A DNA stretch of 64,000 nt from JAFGCL01 sp964423835 (GCA_964423835.1 CAYRGJ010000001.1:1-64000); one strand, 5' to 3'; shown: positions 48,786-58,300, counted from the stretch's first letter. Translations and numbers: made by a program. The notes: generated by a model not told the origin, from the letters alone.

Positions 48786-51047
48786 TCAGGCCTGTTCTTC
48801 TCGGGCGGGTCCCGGCGCCAGGACGAAGAAGAAGGTGGCTCCCTGGTCCACCTCGGCCTCCGCCCAGATGCGGCCACCGTGCCGGCGGACGATCCTCTCC
48901 GCGGTGGCCAGGCCGACGCCGGTCCCGCGGAAGTCCCTGGCCGGGTGCAGACGCTGGAAGGGGCCGAACAGCTTGCTGGCATACTTCATGTTGAAGCCCA
49001 CCCCGTTGTCCCTGACGAAGAAGACCCTCTCTCCACTAATGCGCGCGGCCCCGAACTCTATGCTGCCCGCGGCGGACCTGCCGGTGAACTTCCAGGAGTT
49101 GTCCAGCAGGTTCCGGAGAAGGATTTGCAGCAGCTGCCGGTCCCCGTGGGCCAACAGCCCAGGGGCCACCGCCAGCTCCACCCGCCTCTCCGGCTGGGCC
49201 GCCCGAAGCTCCTCAGCGATGGACTGGGCTGCCCGGGTCAGGTCCACCCATTCCCATCTGATTTCGGTGCGGCCGATCTGGGAGAGCTTCAGCATGCCGT
49301 CGATGAGGTCCGACATCGTCTGGCTGGCCCGGCGGATCCTCCTGAGGTAGTCCCGGCCATTCTGGTCCAGCTTCTCTCCGTATTCCGCCAGCACTGCTTC
49401 ACTGAAGCCGTCCAGAGTCCGCAGGGGCGCTCTCAGGTCATGCGACAGGGAGTAGCTGAAGGTCTCCATCTCCCTGTTGATGGCGGCCAGCTGCTCCGCA
49501 TACCGCTTGAGCTCTTCGTCCATCCTCTCGCGCTCTGTGATGTCCCGGATGATAACGCCGATGCGCGGGCGCGCTCCGCCTGGGACCAGGAACGCGTGGT
49601 TCTCGAAGGCGCGCCCTTCCACCGCCCTGTCGGACTCGAAATTGAACGGGCTGCCGGTCCGCGCCAGCCGGTCATAGCCGTCGAACACCTCTTGTGGCAC
49701 CAGGGGAAACACCTGGCGGATGGTTCGGCCCACCGGGATGCTCCGGCCGACGATCCTCTTGTACGCGGGGTTTCCGGCCACGTACCGGTAGTCGCTCGGC
49801 TCCCCCGGCGGGGTATCCACCTTCTCCACGACGCAGAAGGCGTCGCTGATGGCGTCAAAGAGCCGCCGGTAGCTCTCCTCTGAAACCCGCAGGGCCTTTT
49901 CCATCTCCCGGCGCTGGGTGATGTCGTGGGCAATGATCAGGGCCACATGGGGCGAACGGGGCGAGAATGAGACATTGAGGGTGGCATAGAGCCTGGAGCC
50001 GTCCTTCTTCCTCACTTCGTACTCTATGGACTCCGGGATCTTCTGGCCGGTCAGATGGCGCTTCATCCTGTCGGCGAAAACCCCCCGGCTCTCGCCCCCC
50101 AGCAGGTTCACGGGGTCCATGGACAGCAGCTCCTCCCGGGAGTACCCGGAGATGATGCACATGGCGTCATTGGCGCTGACCAGGTGGGAGCGGCTGTAGT
50201 CCAGCTCGAAGATGGCAGTGGGCGCATGCCGGATGAGGGCCACGGCCTGTGCCTCGGATGCCCGCAGAGCCTCCTCCGCCTTCCGGCGGTCGGTGACGTC
50301 CCTTGAGGTGCCGCGGAAGCCTTGCAGCCGGCCCTTCTCGTCGAAGAAGGGTACGCCGCTGGTTTCCAGAAAGACCACTTCGGCTGCGGCGTTATAGGCC
50401 CTGGTCTCAATACGGAACGGGCGTGGCGCCCCGATCATCGACTGAAAGAACTGCCGCCCCGGCTCCCGGTCCTCTGGCGGCATGGCGTCGAAGGGCGTCA
50501 TGCCCACCATCTGTTCCGGGTCATAGCCCCAGAGAGCCCGCATCTGGGGGCTGCAGTAGGTATATCGTCCGGAGGCGTCGGTCTCCCAGATGAACTCGCT
50601 GGTGGTCTCTACCAGGGCCTGGTACTTGTGCTGGCTTAGCCTCAGCTCGTTGGCCGATTCCTTCAGGGCCGCTTCTGCCCTCTGGCGCTCGATGGCATAC
50701 CGCAGCGCCCGCCGCAGCAGCCTGCCTTCCAGCAGCGCCTTTGGCAGGTAGTCCTGAGCCCCGCGCTGGACCGCCTGGACCGCCAGCGCCTCATCGTCGG
50801 CGGAGGTCAGTACCACCATGGGGAGTTGCGGGAACCGCGCCTGCAGGGCGGCCAGTCCGTTGAGGCCCTGGCTGTCCGGCAACCCCAGGTCCAGGAGCAG
50901 CACGTCGGCGGGCTGCGAGGCCAGAACCTCCATGGCGGCCCCCAACCTTTCCACAGCCGTGAGGTCAATATCTCCCGGGCCCTCTTTCAGCAGCTCCCGG
51001 ACCAGCCGGACATCCGCCGGGTTGTCCTCCACCATCAGGATCCTCAT
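48786..51047 (-). CDS. Receiver-PAS-PAS-PAS hybrid histidine kinase
   Basis: 753 residues. N-terminal receiver (E7-D8; acceptor in L-L-L-D-L-G-L-P; K in Y-L-P-K-A), PAS domains at about 140-260, 270-385 and 390-510 with PAC endings (R-D-V-T-D-R, H-D-I-T-Q-R, R-D-I-T-E-R), HisKA (L-S-H-D-L-R-A-P-L-R) and HATPase (N-L-L-D-N-S-W-K-F, D-N-G-V-G-F, G-T-G-V-G-L). Cytoplasmic. Last gene of the second sensory block, 15 nt after the receiver gene, so it may accept phosphate from the upstream kinase. Confidence 0.88.
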   Translation of the reverse strand: MRILMVEDNPADVRLVRELLKEGPGDIDLTAVERLGAAMEVLASQPADVLLLDLGLPDSQGLNGLAALQARFPQLPMVVLTSADDEALAVQAVQRGAQDYLPKALLEGRLLRRALRYAIERQRAEAALKESANELRLSQHKYQALVETTSEFIWETDASGRYTYCSPQMRALWGYDPEQMVGMTPFDAMPPEDREPGRQFFQSMIGAPRPFRIETRAYNAAAEVVFLETSGVPFFDEKGRLQGFRGTSRDVTDRRKAEEALRASEAQAVALIRHAPTAIFELDYSRSHLVSANDAMCIISGYSREELLSMDPVNLLGGESRGVFADRMKRHLTGQKIPESIEYEVRKKDGSRLYATLNVSFSPRSPHVALIIAHDITQRREMEKALRVSEESYRRLFDAISDAFCVVEKVDTPPGEPSDYRYVAGNPAYKRIVGRSIPVGRTIRQVFPLVPQEVFDGYDRLARTGSPFNFESDRAVEGRAFENHAFLVPGGARPRIGVIIRDITERERMDEELKRYAEQLAAINREMETFSYSLSHDLRAPLRTLDGFSEAVLAEYGEKLDQNGRDYLRRIRRASQTMSDLIDGMLKLSQIGRTEIRWEWVDLTRAAQSIAEELRAAQPERRVELAVAPGLLAHGDRQLLQILLRNLLDNSWKFTGRSAAGSIEFGAARISGERVFFVRDNGVGFNMKYASKLFGPFQRLHPARDFRGTGVGLATAERIVRRHGGRIWAEAEVDQGATFFFVLAPGPAREEQA

Positions 51048-51062
51048 GGTCTCATCGATCCC

Positions 51063-51512
51063 CTACTTCGGCGGGAGCGTGACCGTCGACAGCCAGAAGT
51101 CCTCTATGGCCCGCAATATCCTCACAAACTGGTTGTAGTCCAGGGGCTTGGTGATGTAGCAGTTGGCGTGACGGTCATAGCACCGGGCAATGTCCTCGTC
51201 GGCGGTGGAGATCGTCAGCACCACCACCGGGATGCGCCTCAGGCTCTCATCGCCCTTTACCTTCTGCAGGACCTCCCGTCCGCCCATCCGCGGCAGGTTG
51301 AGGTCCAGCAGGATCAGGTCAGGCCGGGGAGCTCCGGCATGCCGTCCCCGCTGCTGAAGGAAGTCCATGGCCTCCACCCCGTCATCGACAACGAACAGGC
51401 GGTTGGCCGCGCGGCTGCCCTTGAGGGCCTCCTGCGCCAGGCGAACGTCGCCGGCATTGTCCTCCACCAGCAGGATGTCCACTACCCCGGCGGCCCCGTC
51501 CCCGCTGGTCAT
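51063..51512 (-). CDS. Single-domain response regulator (Rcp1/CheY-like)
   Basis: 149 residues, receiver only: E17-D18, acceptor D70 (I-L-L-D-L-N-L-P), T in V-V-V-L-T-I, K in Y-I-T-K-P-L-D. Same length and type as the receiver at 40582, probably a paralogue. Its ATG overlaps the stop of the kinase gene (51509-51512), so that kinase is the partner. Confidence 0.88.
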   Translation of the reverse strand: MTSGDGAAGVVDILLVEDNAGDVRLAQEALKGSRAANRLFVVDDGVEAMDFLQQRGRHAGAPRPDLILLDLNLPRMGGREVLQKVKGDESLRRIPVVVLTISTADEDIARCYDRHANCYITKPLDYNQFVRILRAIEDFWLSTVTLPPK

Positions 51513-52399
51513 GGCTCCACTCCGGCGTCCGAAGGCATGGGGAGGCTGAATTGGAAGGTGGATCCGGCGCCCGCCGTGGAGTCAACCCAGATCCGGCCGC
51601 CATGCCGCTCTACGATCCTCTTGCAGATGGCCAGCCCCAGGCCTGTCCCGGGGTACTCCCTCCTGGTATGCAGCCTCTGAAACAGGAAAAAGAGCCGGTC
51701 CAGGTACTGCTGATCGATGCCTATCCCGTTGTCCCGTATGGAACAAAGGCAGAGCCGGCCCTCCACCAGGGCCGACACGTGGACCATCGGCCGGTCCTTC
51801 CCGTGGAACTTGATGGCGTTGTCCAGCAGGTTCTGGAAGACCTGCACCAGCTGGCCGCCGTCCCCGTAGGCCACCGGCAGCGGGTCGTGAGTCACCACGG
51901 CATCGGTGTCCCGGATGGCCAGCCTCAGGTTCTGCAGCGCCTGCTCCAGCGCCTCCTCCAGGGACACCTTCTCAAACGTCTTGCCCCGGGTGCCCACGCG
52001 CGAGTAGGCCAGGAGGTCCACTATCAGCCGCTGCATGCGGGCGGCGCCCTCGGTGGCGTAGCCGATGAAGTCGTCGGCATCCTGGTCCAGCCGTCCCTTG
52101 TACCGGGCCTCGAGGAGCTGGACATAGCTGGAGACCATTCTCAGGGGCTCCTGGAGATCATGCGAGGCTATGTAGGCAAACTGCTCCAGCTCGGCGTTGG
52201 AACGGGCCAGCTCCGCCGTGCGCTCCCGCACCCGCACTTCCAGGATATCCTGGGCCCTCTTCAGCTCGCGGTTGGACTCGTCGAAGTCGTCCAGGATGTT
52301 CAGCATCGCCCGCTGGGCATTCTCCAGCCCCAGCTTCTCTTCGTTGAAGTCCTCCAGGATGTTGAGCATGGCCCGGCGGGTATTCTCGCTTTCGATCAT
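51509..52399 (-). CDS. Histidine kinase lacking its own sensor domain
   Basis: 296 residues. The N-terminus has two near-identical segments (R-A-M-L-N-I-L-E-D-F-N-E and R-A-M-L-N-I-L-D-D-F-D-E) 20 residues apart in a coiled signalling helix, then HisKA (A-S-H-D-L-Q-E-P-L-R), and HATPase (N-L-L-D-N-A-I-K-F, D-N-G-I-G-I, G-T-G-L-G-L). There is no PAS or GAF domain. A triple-PAS protein lacking a kinase domain is encoded 6 nt upstream, so the two probably form a split sensor kinase. Confidence 0.87.
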   Translation of the reverse strand: MIESENTRRAMLNILEDFNEEKLGLENAQRAMLNILDDFDESNRELKRAQDILEVRVRERTAELARSNAELEQFAYIASHDLQEPLRMVSSYVQLLEARYKGRLDQDADDFIGYATEGAARMQRLIVDLLAYSRVGTRGKTFEKVSLEEALEQALQNLRLAIRDTDAVVTHDPLPVAYGDGGQLVQVFQNLLDNAIKFHGKDRPMVHVSALVEGRLCLCSIRDNGIGIDQQYLDRLFFLFQRLHTRREYPGTGLGLAICKRIVERHGGRIWVDSTAGAGSTFQFSLPMPSDAGVEP

Positions 52400-52405
52400 G
52401 CCGCC

Positions 52406-53707
52406 TCAACCTGCGGGCTCGAGGGCTCCCCCCCTGCCCTGCTCCCTGGTCAATCTCCGCAGATCTTCGATCTCCTTCTTGAGCTTGATCATCTTCAGCT
52501 CCCGGCCCACCGTCAGCTCCTGGAACCTCTCCAGCTCGGCCAGCTTCTCCAGCTCCCTGGACCGCTGCTCGGCCACCTGCGCCTCCGCTTTCTTCTGGGC
52601 CGTGATGTCCCGGGCGGCGGCAAACACGCCCAGCACGTTCCCGGCGACGTCCCTGTAGACCGAGGCGTTGTACAGGACGTCCGTGAGCCGCCCGTCGACG
52701 TGGCGGATGGTCAACGGGTAGTCGGTCACCGTCCCCTTCGAGAAGCCCAGCTGGTATCCCTCCCGGGCCTTTCTGGGCTCGGTGAAGTAGTTGGAGAAGT
52801 CGGTCCCGATCAGCTCCTCCCGGGGCACGCCGGTCACCGTGATGGTGGCCTCATTGACGTCGGTGACAATGCCCTCGGGGCTGATGGTGACCAGCGGGTC
52901 CAGGGAGGCCTCGATGAGGCTGCGGGCGTACTGTGAAGCCTGCCTCTGGGCGGTGATGTCCCGGGCGGCGGCGAGCACGCCCAGCACGTTCCCGGCGACA
53001 TCCCTGTACACCGAGGCATTGTACAGGACATCCGTGAGCCGCCCATCGACGTGGCGGATGGTCAACGGGTAGTCGGTCACCGTCCCCTTCGAGAAGACCA
53101 GCTGGTAGCCCTCCCGGGCCTTCCCGGGCTCGGTGAAGTAGTTGGAGAAGTCGGTCCCGATCAGCTCCTCCCGGGAAACCCCCGTGACCTTGACGGTGGC
53201 TTCATTGACGTCGGTGATCTTGCCTTCAGTGCTGATGGTGACCAGCGTGTCCAGGGAGGCTTCGATCAGGCTCCGGGCGTACTCCGCCGCTTGCTTCAGG
53301 GCCGTGATGTCGCGATCGATCGCGGAAAGGCCTATGAGCATCCCATCTTCATCCCGGACCGGGGAGACGGTCACCGAAACGTTGATCAGCGATCCGTCCT
53401 GTCTCCGCCGCATGGTATCGTACCTCTCCACGCTGATCCCCCGCTTCACCTTCTCGATGATCTCCCGGTACTCGTCCATGTGGTCCGGTGCGGCTATGAT
53501 GGACATCGGTTCGCCCAGGGCTTTTTCCTCGGAGTAGCCGAACATCCGCTCGGCCGCGGGGTTCCAGCTGGTGATGGTGCCATCGAGGGTCTCGCCGATG
53601 ACAGCATCCGCCGACGACTGAACGATGGCCGCCAGGAAGCGGAACTTCTCGTCAGTGGAAGATGCAGTGCGGCTGGCCGTGTGCCTCGCAGAGGATGTCC
53701 GTTGCAT
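52406..53707 (-). CDS. Triple PAS-domain sensor protein without kinase domain
   Basis: 433 residues: PAS 1 (about 25-140), PAS 2 (about 145-260), PAS 3 (about 262-380), C-terminal coiled coil (E-L-T-V-G-R-E-L-K-M-I-K-L-K). PAS 2 and 3 are almost identical, from a 351-bp duplication. The end motif is typical of PAS proteins feeding a separate kinase. GGAGG precedes ATG 53707. With the kinase at 51509 and receiver at 51063 it forms a three-gene signalling chain. The ligand is unknown. Confidence 0.85.
   Translation of the reverse strand: MQRTSSARHTASRTASSTDEKFRFLAAIVQSSADAVIGETLDGTITSWNPAAERMFGYSEEKALGEPMSIIAAPDHMDEYREIIEKVKRGISVERYDTMRRRQDGSLINVSVTVSPVRDEDGMLIGLSAIDRDITALKQAAEYARSLIEASLDTLVTISTEGKITDVNEATVKVTGVSREELIGTDFSNYFTEPGKAREGYQLVFSKGTVTDYPLTIRHVDGRLTDVLYNASVYRDVAGNVLGVLAAARDITAQRQASQYARSLIEASLDPLVTISPEGIVTDVNEATITVTGVPREELIGTDFSNYFTEPRKAREGYQLGFSKGTVTDYPLTIRHVDGRLTDVLYNASVYRDVAGNVLGVFAAARDITAQKKAEAQVAEQRSRELEKLAELERFQELTVGRELKMIKLKKEIEDLRRLTREQGRGGALEPAG
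52590..53291 (-). repeat. Two 351-bp direct repeats encoding tandem PAS domains
   Basis: Copies start at about 52602 and 52953 (offset 351 nt = 117 codons). Long stretches are identical at DNA level, including the region coding T-V-T-D-Y-P-L-T-I-R, which implies a recent duplication or gene conversion. Confidence 0.85.
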
Positions 53708-53897
53708 GAAGTCCTCCCCTCCCTTCACCACGGGGACCGGCGGCAGTGACCCGGAATCACGCGAGTGAGCGGCAACCCCCCTTCCCACTCTCAGGCGACC
53801 GCTCTTATGTGAAGCTACCACAACCGAGCGTTTTGGTCAACGGCGGTGCGGTCGTGAACCCGGGAAGAGCAGGGCCGGCGCAGCGGCTGATCCGCTA

Positions 53898-53967
53898 TAC
53901 GTACAGTCCACAACCCGCCGGTACGTAGCCCAGACTATGGCCGGCGGATGCCCCGGCGTGCCATACT
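53898..53967 (+). promoter_or_regulatory. Shared TACGTAG-type promoter, site h (Ku-LigD)
   Basis: TACGTACAGTCCACA at 53898, exact TACGTAG 24 nt on (53922), ATGGCC at +39 (53937-53942), 19 nt, CATACT (53962-53967). Leader to ku about 19 nt with AGGAGG. Confidence 0.65.
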
Positions 53968-53992
53968 CTCCCTGCGGCACAGGAGGCGGACA

Positions 53993-54793
53993 ATGGCCAG
54001 AGCCTTTTGGAGAGGGGCAATCAGCTTCGGCATGGTCGCAATCCCCGTCAGAGTCTCCGTGGCCACGGAGCGCAAATCACCCGGCTTCCACTACCTTCAC
54101 CGGAAGTGCCTGACCCGGCCGAAGCAGGTGTGGTACTGCCCCACCGATGATGAGTACATCCAGCTGAAAGACATGGAGAAAGGGCTGGAGTACACCAAGG
54201 GCCAGTATGTCGTCCTGGAAGAGAAGGACTTCAAGAAGATAGCCATCAAGTCCACCCACACCATCGACGTGTTTGGCTTCATCGCCCCCCGGGAGATCGA
54301 CCCCATGTACTACTTCGGCGGCCACTACCTCGAGCCCGAAGAGATAGGGGTGAAGCCCTTCCGGCTCTTCCGGGAAGCGCTGGTCAAGACGGAGACGGTG
54401 GCCCTGGCCAAGGTCACCTTTCAGAGACGCGAGTATCTCTGCTGCGTGCGCCCCAGAGACGGCACGCTGGCCCTGCACACGCTCTACTATCAGAGTGAGC
54501 TTCGCCCCTCCGACGGGGCGGCACCGGCGGAGGTCAAGCTCAGCGCCGCGGAGTTGAACACAGCCGTCTCCCTGATCAAGGTGATGAAGACCACATTCAA
54601 GCCGGAAGAGTACCGCGACGAATACAGCCTGGCATTGGAGAAGATGGTCGAGGCCAAGCTGCAGGGGCAGGAGATACGGGCGCCGAAAGCGCCTAAGGCC
54701 AAGGCCGTGGACCTGATGACCGCCCTCCGCCAGAGCATCGAGGAAGCCGAGAAGAAGATGCAGGGCGGCAAGCATCCGGTGGAGGCCAGGTAA
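53993..54793 (+). CDS. ku: Non-homologous end-joining DNA end-binding protein Ku
   Basis: 266 residues, usual for bacterial Ku homodimers. Signature M-A-R-A-x-W-(R)-G-x-I-S-F-G at the N-terminus, then P-V-R-V, L-H-R-K-C-(L), Y-F-G-G-H-Y-L-E-P, and A-L-x-x-L-Y-Y-Q-like T-L-Y-Y-Q-S-E. It encircles DNA ends and recruits LigD. ATG 53993 has AGGAGGCG upstream. The stop (54791-54793) overlaps the first codon of the LigD frame. Confidence 0.92.
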   Translation: MARAFWRGAISFGMVAIPVRVSVATERKSPGFHYLHRKCLTRPKQVWYCPTDDEYIQLKDMEKGLEYTKGQYVVLEEKDFKKIAIKSTHTIDVFGFIAPREIDPMYYFGGHYLEPEEIGVKPFRLFREALVKTETVALAKVTFQRREYLCCVRPRDGTLALHTLYYQSELRPSDGAAPAEVKLSAAELNTAVSLIKVMKTTFKPEEYRDEYSLALEKMVEAKLQGQEIRAPKAPKAKAVDLMTALRQSIEEAEKKMQGGKHPVEAR

Positions 54794-57786
54794 TCAGGAC
54801 CGCGGACAAGGCCCGCCCTCGCGCCGCCGGGGACTACAGCGAGAAGCGGGACTTCGCCAGGACCCCGGAGCCGCGCCCGGCGGAGGGCCCTCCATCACCG
54901 GCCTCCGGCGAGCCCATATTCGTCATCCAGGAGCACGCCGCCCGCCGCTTGCACTACGACCTGCGCCTGGAGCTGGACGGCGCGCTCAAGTCATGGGCCA
55001 TCCCCAGGGAGCCGGTCCCCGACCCGGAAGTCAAGCGGCTGGCGGTCATGGTGGAGGACCATCCCCTGGACTACGCCTCGTTCCACGGCACCATCCCCAA
55101 AGGCGAGTACGGCGCCGGCGAGGTGCGCATCTGGGACAGCGGCACCTATACCGCCGAGGTGCACGGCCAGGCGGCTATACGCGGCCGGAGGCGATCAGAC
55201 GAGGTCATGCGCGAGGGGCTGGCGGCGGGGAAGGTCTCCTTCGTGCTTAACGGCCGCCGGCTCAACGGCTCCTGGACCCTGGTCAAGACCCGTCGCGTGA
55301 ATGACAAGGACAACTGGCTGCTGATCAAGCACCGGGACGAAGCGCCAACGTTCGTTGGCGTGCCAACCGCTGTTGACGCGCCAACAGCTGGTGCGGCAGC
55401 TTCGACCGGCGCGCCGGCCGCGGCCGGGCCGGGGGTCGCGGCTGCCACGGCAGTGCTCGCGGCGTCAGAGCCGGGCGTTACGGTGCCGGCCGGAGCCGTC
55501 GCAGCGCCGGCCGGGCGGCGGGCCGGCAGGGCCGCGGTCCGGGTCGACGATATCCCGGAGGCGAAGCGCGCGCCCTTCCCTTCCTTCGTTCCGCCGATGC
55601 TGGCCACGCCGGCCGGCCTGCCGGAGCCGGGCCGCGACGATGACAGGTGGCTCTGGGAGCCCAAGCTGGACGGTTACCGCATCATGGCCCTGCTGCGCGA
55701 CGGAAAGGCGAGGCTGCTGTCCCGCAATGCCATCGACGTGACGGGGCGATACCCCGGTATCGCCCGGGAGCTGGACGGGCAGGCCGGCACGTCCCTGGTG
55801 CTCGACGGCGAAGTGGTGGCCGTGGACGACCGGGGCCGGCCCAGTTTCCAGGCCCTCCAGGGTTTGGATCAGGCCCCGGCGGCCGGCAGCCCGTCCACCG
55901 TGGTCTACTATGTCTTCGACATCCTCTACTGCGATGGCTACGATCTCCGGCAGGTTCCCCTGAAGCGCCGCAAAGAAGTGCTGAAGGCGGCCCTTACCAC
56001 CTCCGAGGAAGTCCGTCTGGTCGAGTACTTCACCGGGAAGGCGCCGGCCATATACCGGTCCGCTGTTGACACCGGCTTCGAGGGCATCGTGGGAAAGCTG
56101 CGGGACAGCCTCTACGAGCCGGGCCTGCGCTCCCGGGACTGGATCAAGATCAAGGCCGTGCAGAGCGATGACTTCATCGTGGGGGGCTTCAGCCCCGGCC
56201 TGGGATCGCGCAGCCGGACCTTCGGGGCCCTGCTGCTGGGCCAGTACGACCGGCAAGGCCGGCTCCGGTACGCGGGGAACGTGGGCACCGGCTTCGACGA
56301 GAAGATGCTGGTGGAGCTGAGGCGGAGGCTGGAGGCCACGCGGATCGCTGAGAGCCCCTTCACGGAGGAGCCGCGGCCGCCGGTGGCGTCCGCCTGGGTC
56401 CGCCCGGAGATGGTGGTGGAGGTGAAGTTCGACCAGCGCACAAAGGACGGATACCTGCGGATCCCTGTCTTTCTGCGCGTCCGCGATGACAAGCCAGCCG
56501 GGGACGCCAGGGCGCCGGCAGGTCCCGAACCGGAGCCGGCGGCGAAACGGGACAAGCCCGCGCCGGCCGGAAGAACCCGGCGTGCGGCTAAGGCCAAAGC
56601 GGGACGCCCCGCAGGCGCCGCCCCGCGCGTGATGAAGGCGGCCAGGGCCGCGCCAGCGCTCGCTGCCGCCAGGCCGGCCCGAAGGGCCCCCGCCGCGGAG
56701 GCCGGGCCCGCGGGCCCGGACCGGGCCGTCGAGAGCGTCCTGGACCAGCTGACGAGCAGCAGGGACGCCTTTACCCTGGAGGTCGATGGCGAGCACGTGT
56801 CCCTCACCAACCTGAGCAAGGTGCTGTGGCCCTCGGCTGAGCGGCCCGTCACCAAGAGGGACCTGCTGGTCTATCTGGCCCGGGCCTCCCCGCACCTGCT
56901 GCGTCACGCTCAGGACCGCCCCCTGTCTCTGACCAGGTACCCTGACGGCGTGGACGGCCCGCATTTCTACCAGAAGCACTGGCCGGTGCGGCTCCCGCGG
57001 TTCGTGGCCACCGTTCAGCTGAACAGCAAGAGCGAAGGCTGGCAGCAGTACCTCCTCTGCCAGAACCTGCCCACGCTGCTGTGGCTGGGACAGATGGCCA
57101 ACCTGGAGTTCCACGTGTGGTTCTCTCGCGTCGCGCAGGAGCCCGACAGCCGTGACATCCCCCGGTTCAGGGGCCCGGCCGGGGAGGCAGCGGACTACTA
57201 CTCCGGCTTCCCGGACTTCGTCATCTTCGACCTTGACCCATACATATACTCGGGCGCCGAAGCCAAGGGCGCCGAGCCCGAGCTGAACCGCCAGGCCTAC
57301 GCCATGACCTGCCAGGTAGCCCGCTGGCTCAAGGACCTGCTGGATGGCCTGTCCCTGGAGTCATTCGTTAAGACATCCGGGCGCACCGGACTCCACGTGT
57401 ACGTCCCGGTACGCCGCCGCTTCGGCTTCGATACGGTGCGGCAGGCGGCCGCCATCGTGGCCGCCCGCCTGCTGCGGGACCACCCGCGGGACATCACCCT
57501 GGAGTGGGCGGTGAAAAGGCGGACCGGCAAGGTGTTTGTGGATTACAACCAGAACGTGCAGGGCAAGACCCTGGCCTGCGCCTATTCTCCCCGGCCGTCG
57601 CCTGGCGGCACCGTTTCCCTCCCGCTGCCATGGGAGGACATCGAAAAGGTGTATCCCACCGATTTTACCGTCTTCACTGCCCCCGAGCGCATGGCCAGGG
57701 CCGGCGATGCATGGCAGGATATCCTGGGCTCAAAGAGGGACCTCAAGGCACTGCTGGAGCGCGGGCCGGCTCATGGCTCCCAATGA
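54793..57786 (+). CDS. ligD: Multifunctional ATP-dependent DNA ligase LigD (PE-LIG-POL), probably with an AUC start
   Basis: About 997 residues. 3'-phosphoesterase domain (D-Y-S-E-K-R-D-F near residue 15, H-Y-D-L-R-L-E-L-D-G, F-H-G-T-I-P-K-G-E-Y-G). Ala-rich linker (about 195-245). Ligase with adenylated Lys in E-P-K-L-D-G-Y-R. Second linker (about 570-650). Primase/polymerase with F-D-L-D-P metal site. Works with Ku to trim, fill and seal double-strand breaks. From 54697 to 54948 there is no ATG, GTG, TTG or CTG in frame, yet conserved phosphoesterase sequence begins near 54835. AUC at 54793, 8 nt after GGAGG and overlapping the ku stop, is the best start. TTG 54949 would remove conserved residues. 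Confidence 0.88.
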   Translation: MRTADKARPRAAGDYSEKRDFARTPEPRPAEGPPSPASGEPIFVIQEHAARRLHYDLRLELDGALKSWAIPREPVPDPEVKRLAVMVEDHPLDYASFHGTIPKGEYGAGEVRIWDSGTYTAEVHGQAAIRGRRRSDEVMREGLAAGKVSFVLNGRRLNGSWTLVKTRRVNDKDNWLLIKHRDEAPTFVGVPTAVDAPTAGAAASTGAPAAAGPGVAAATAVLAASEPGVTVPAGAVAAPAGRRAGRAAVRVDDIPEAKRAPFPSFVPPMLATPAGLPEPGRDDDRWLWEPKLDGYRIMALLRDGKARLLSRNAIDVTGRYPGIARELDGQAGTSLVLDGEVVAVDDRGRPSFQALQGLDQAPAAGSPSTVVYYVFDILYCDGYDLRQVPLKRRKEVLKAALTTSEEVRLVEYFTGKAPAIYRSAVDTGFEGIVGKLRDSLYEPGLRSRDWIKIKAVQSDDFIVGGFSPGLGSRSRTFGALLLGQYDRQGRLRYAGNVGTGFDEKMLVELRRRLEATRIAESPFTEEPRPPVASAWVRPEMVVEVKFDQRTKDGYLRIPVFLRVRDDKPAGDARAPAGPEPEPAAKRDKPAPAGRTRRAAKAKAGRPAGAAPRVMKAARAAPALAAARPARRAPAAEAGPAGPDRAVESVLDQLTSSRDAFTLEVDGEHVSLTNLSKVLWPSAERPVTKRDLLVYLARASPHLLRHAQDRPLSLTRYPDGVDGPHFYQKHWPVRLPRFVATVQLNSKSEGWQQYLLCQNLPTLLWLGQMANLEFHVWFSRVAQEPDSRDIPRFRGPAGEAADYYSGFPDFVIFDLDPYIYSGAEAKGAEPELNRQAYAMTCQVARWLKDLLDGLSLESFVKTSGRTGLHVYVPVRRRFGFDTVRQAAAIVAARLLRDHPRDITLEWAVKRRTGKVFVDYNQNVQGKTLACAYSPRPSPGGTVSLPLPWEDIEKVYPTDFTVFTAPERMARAGDAWQDILGSKRDLKALLERGPAHGSQ

Positions 57787-58274
57787 GCAGCTGCCGCCGC
57801 GGCGCGCGCCCCCGCGCGAGACGACCGGAACAGCAGGAGGCCGCAGAGGGCCACCGCCAGCCCCATCACTATCATGAATATGCCGGCGGCCAGCGCCAGC
57901 GTGGCCACTCCGAAGCCCGCCACCGACAGGTACAGGTAGTTCTCCAGGTTCAGTGCCTGCATGTAGGTGACCTGGGTGGGGTTGGCGGGGTCGAAAGGCT
58001 GCCCGCCCAGGGCCTCGCTGTAGGTCCCGAAGTTGCTGTGACGGTGCTGCCGGACGGTGTCGGCCGCCTTCTGGGCCTCATCGGCGGTGTCGACCAACTC
58101 GCCCGCAGCCACCTGGCTGGCGGACAACCCCAGGGTGATATTCTCGGCCCGCATCTGGTCCGCCATCCAGCTCGACTTGAGCTGCGCCTGGGCGACGAAA
58201 CCTACGCCGATGCCCGTGCCGGCCAGGCCTGTCAGCATGATCACCAGGGCCACGAAACAATTGACCCGCTTCAT
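57771..58274 (-). CDS. Two-helix membrane protein, function unknown
   Basis: 167 residues. An N-terminal membrane segment (about 7-28), an external or periplasmic loop (about 30-115; A-D-E-A-Q-K-A-A-D-T-V-R-Q-H-R), a second hydrophobic region (about 115-147) and an Ala/Arg-rich tail. AGGAGG 10 nt before the ATG. The 3' end overlaps the convergent ligD end by 16 nt. It has a shared stress-type promoter (58379-58447), so it belongs to the same response. Family not recognised. Confidence 0.7.
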   Translation of the reverse strand: MKRVNCFVALVIMLTGLAGTGIGVGFVAQAQLKSSWMADQMRAENITLGLSASQVAAGELVDTADEAQKAADTVRQHRHSNFGTYSEALGGQPFDPANPTQVTYMQALNLENYLYLSVAGFGVATLALAAGIFMIVMGLAVALCGLLLFRSSRAGARAAAAAAHWEP

Positions 58275-58300
58275 CCGCCACCATCCTCCTGCGGCGGTCG

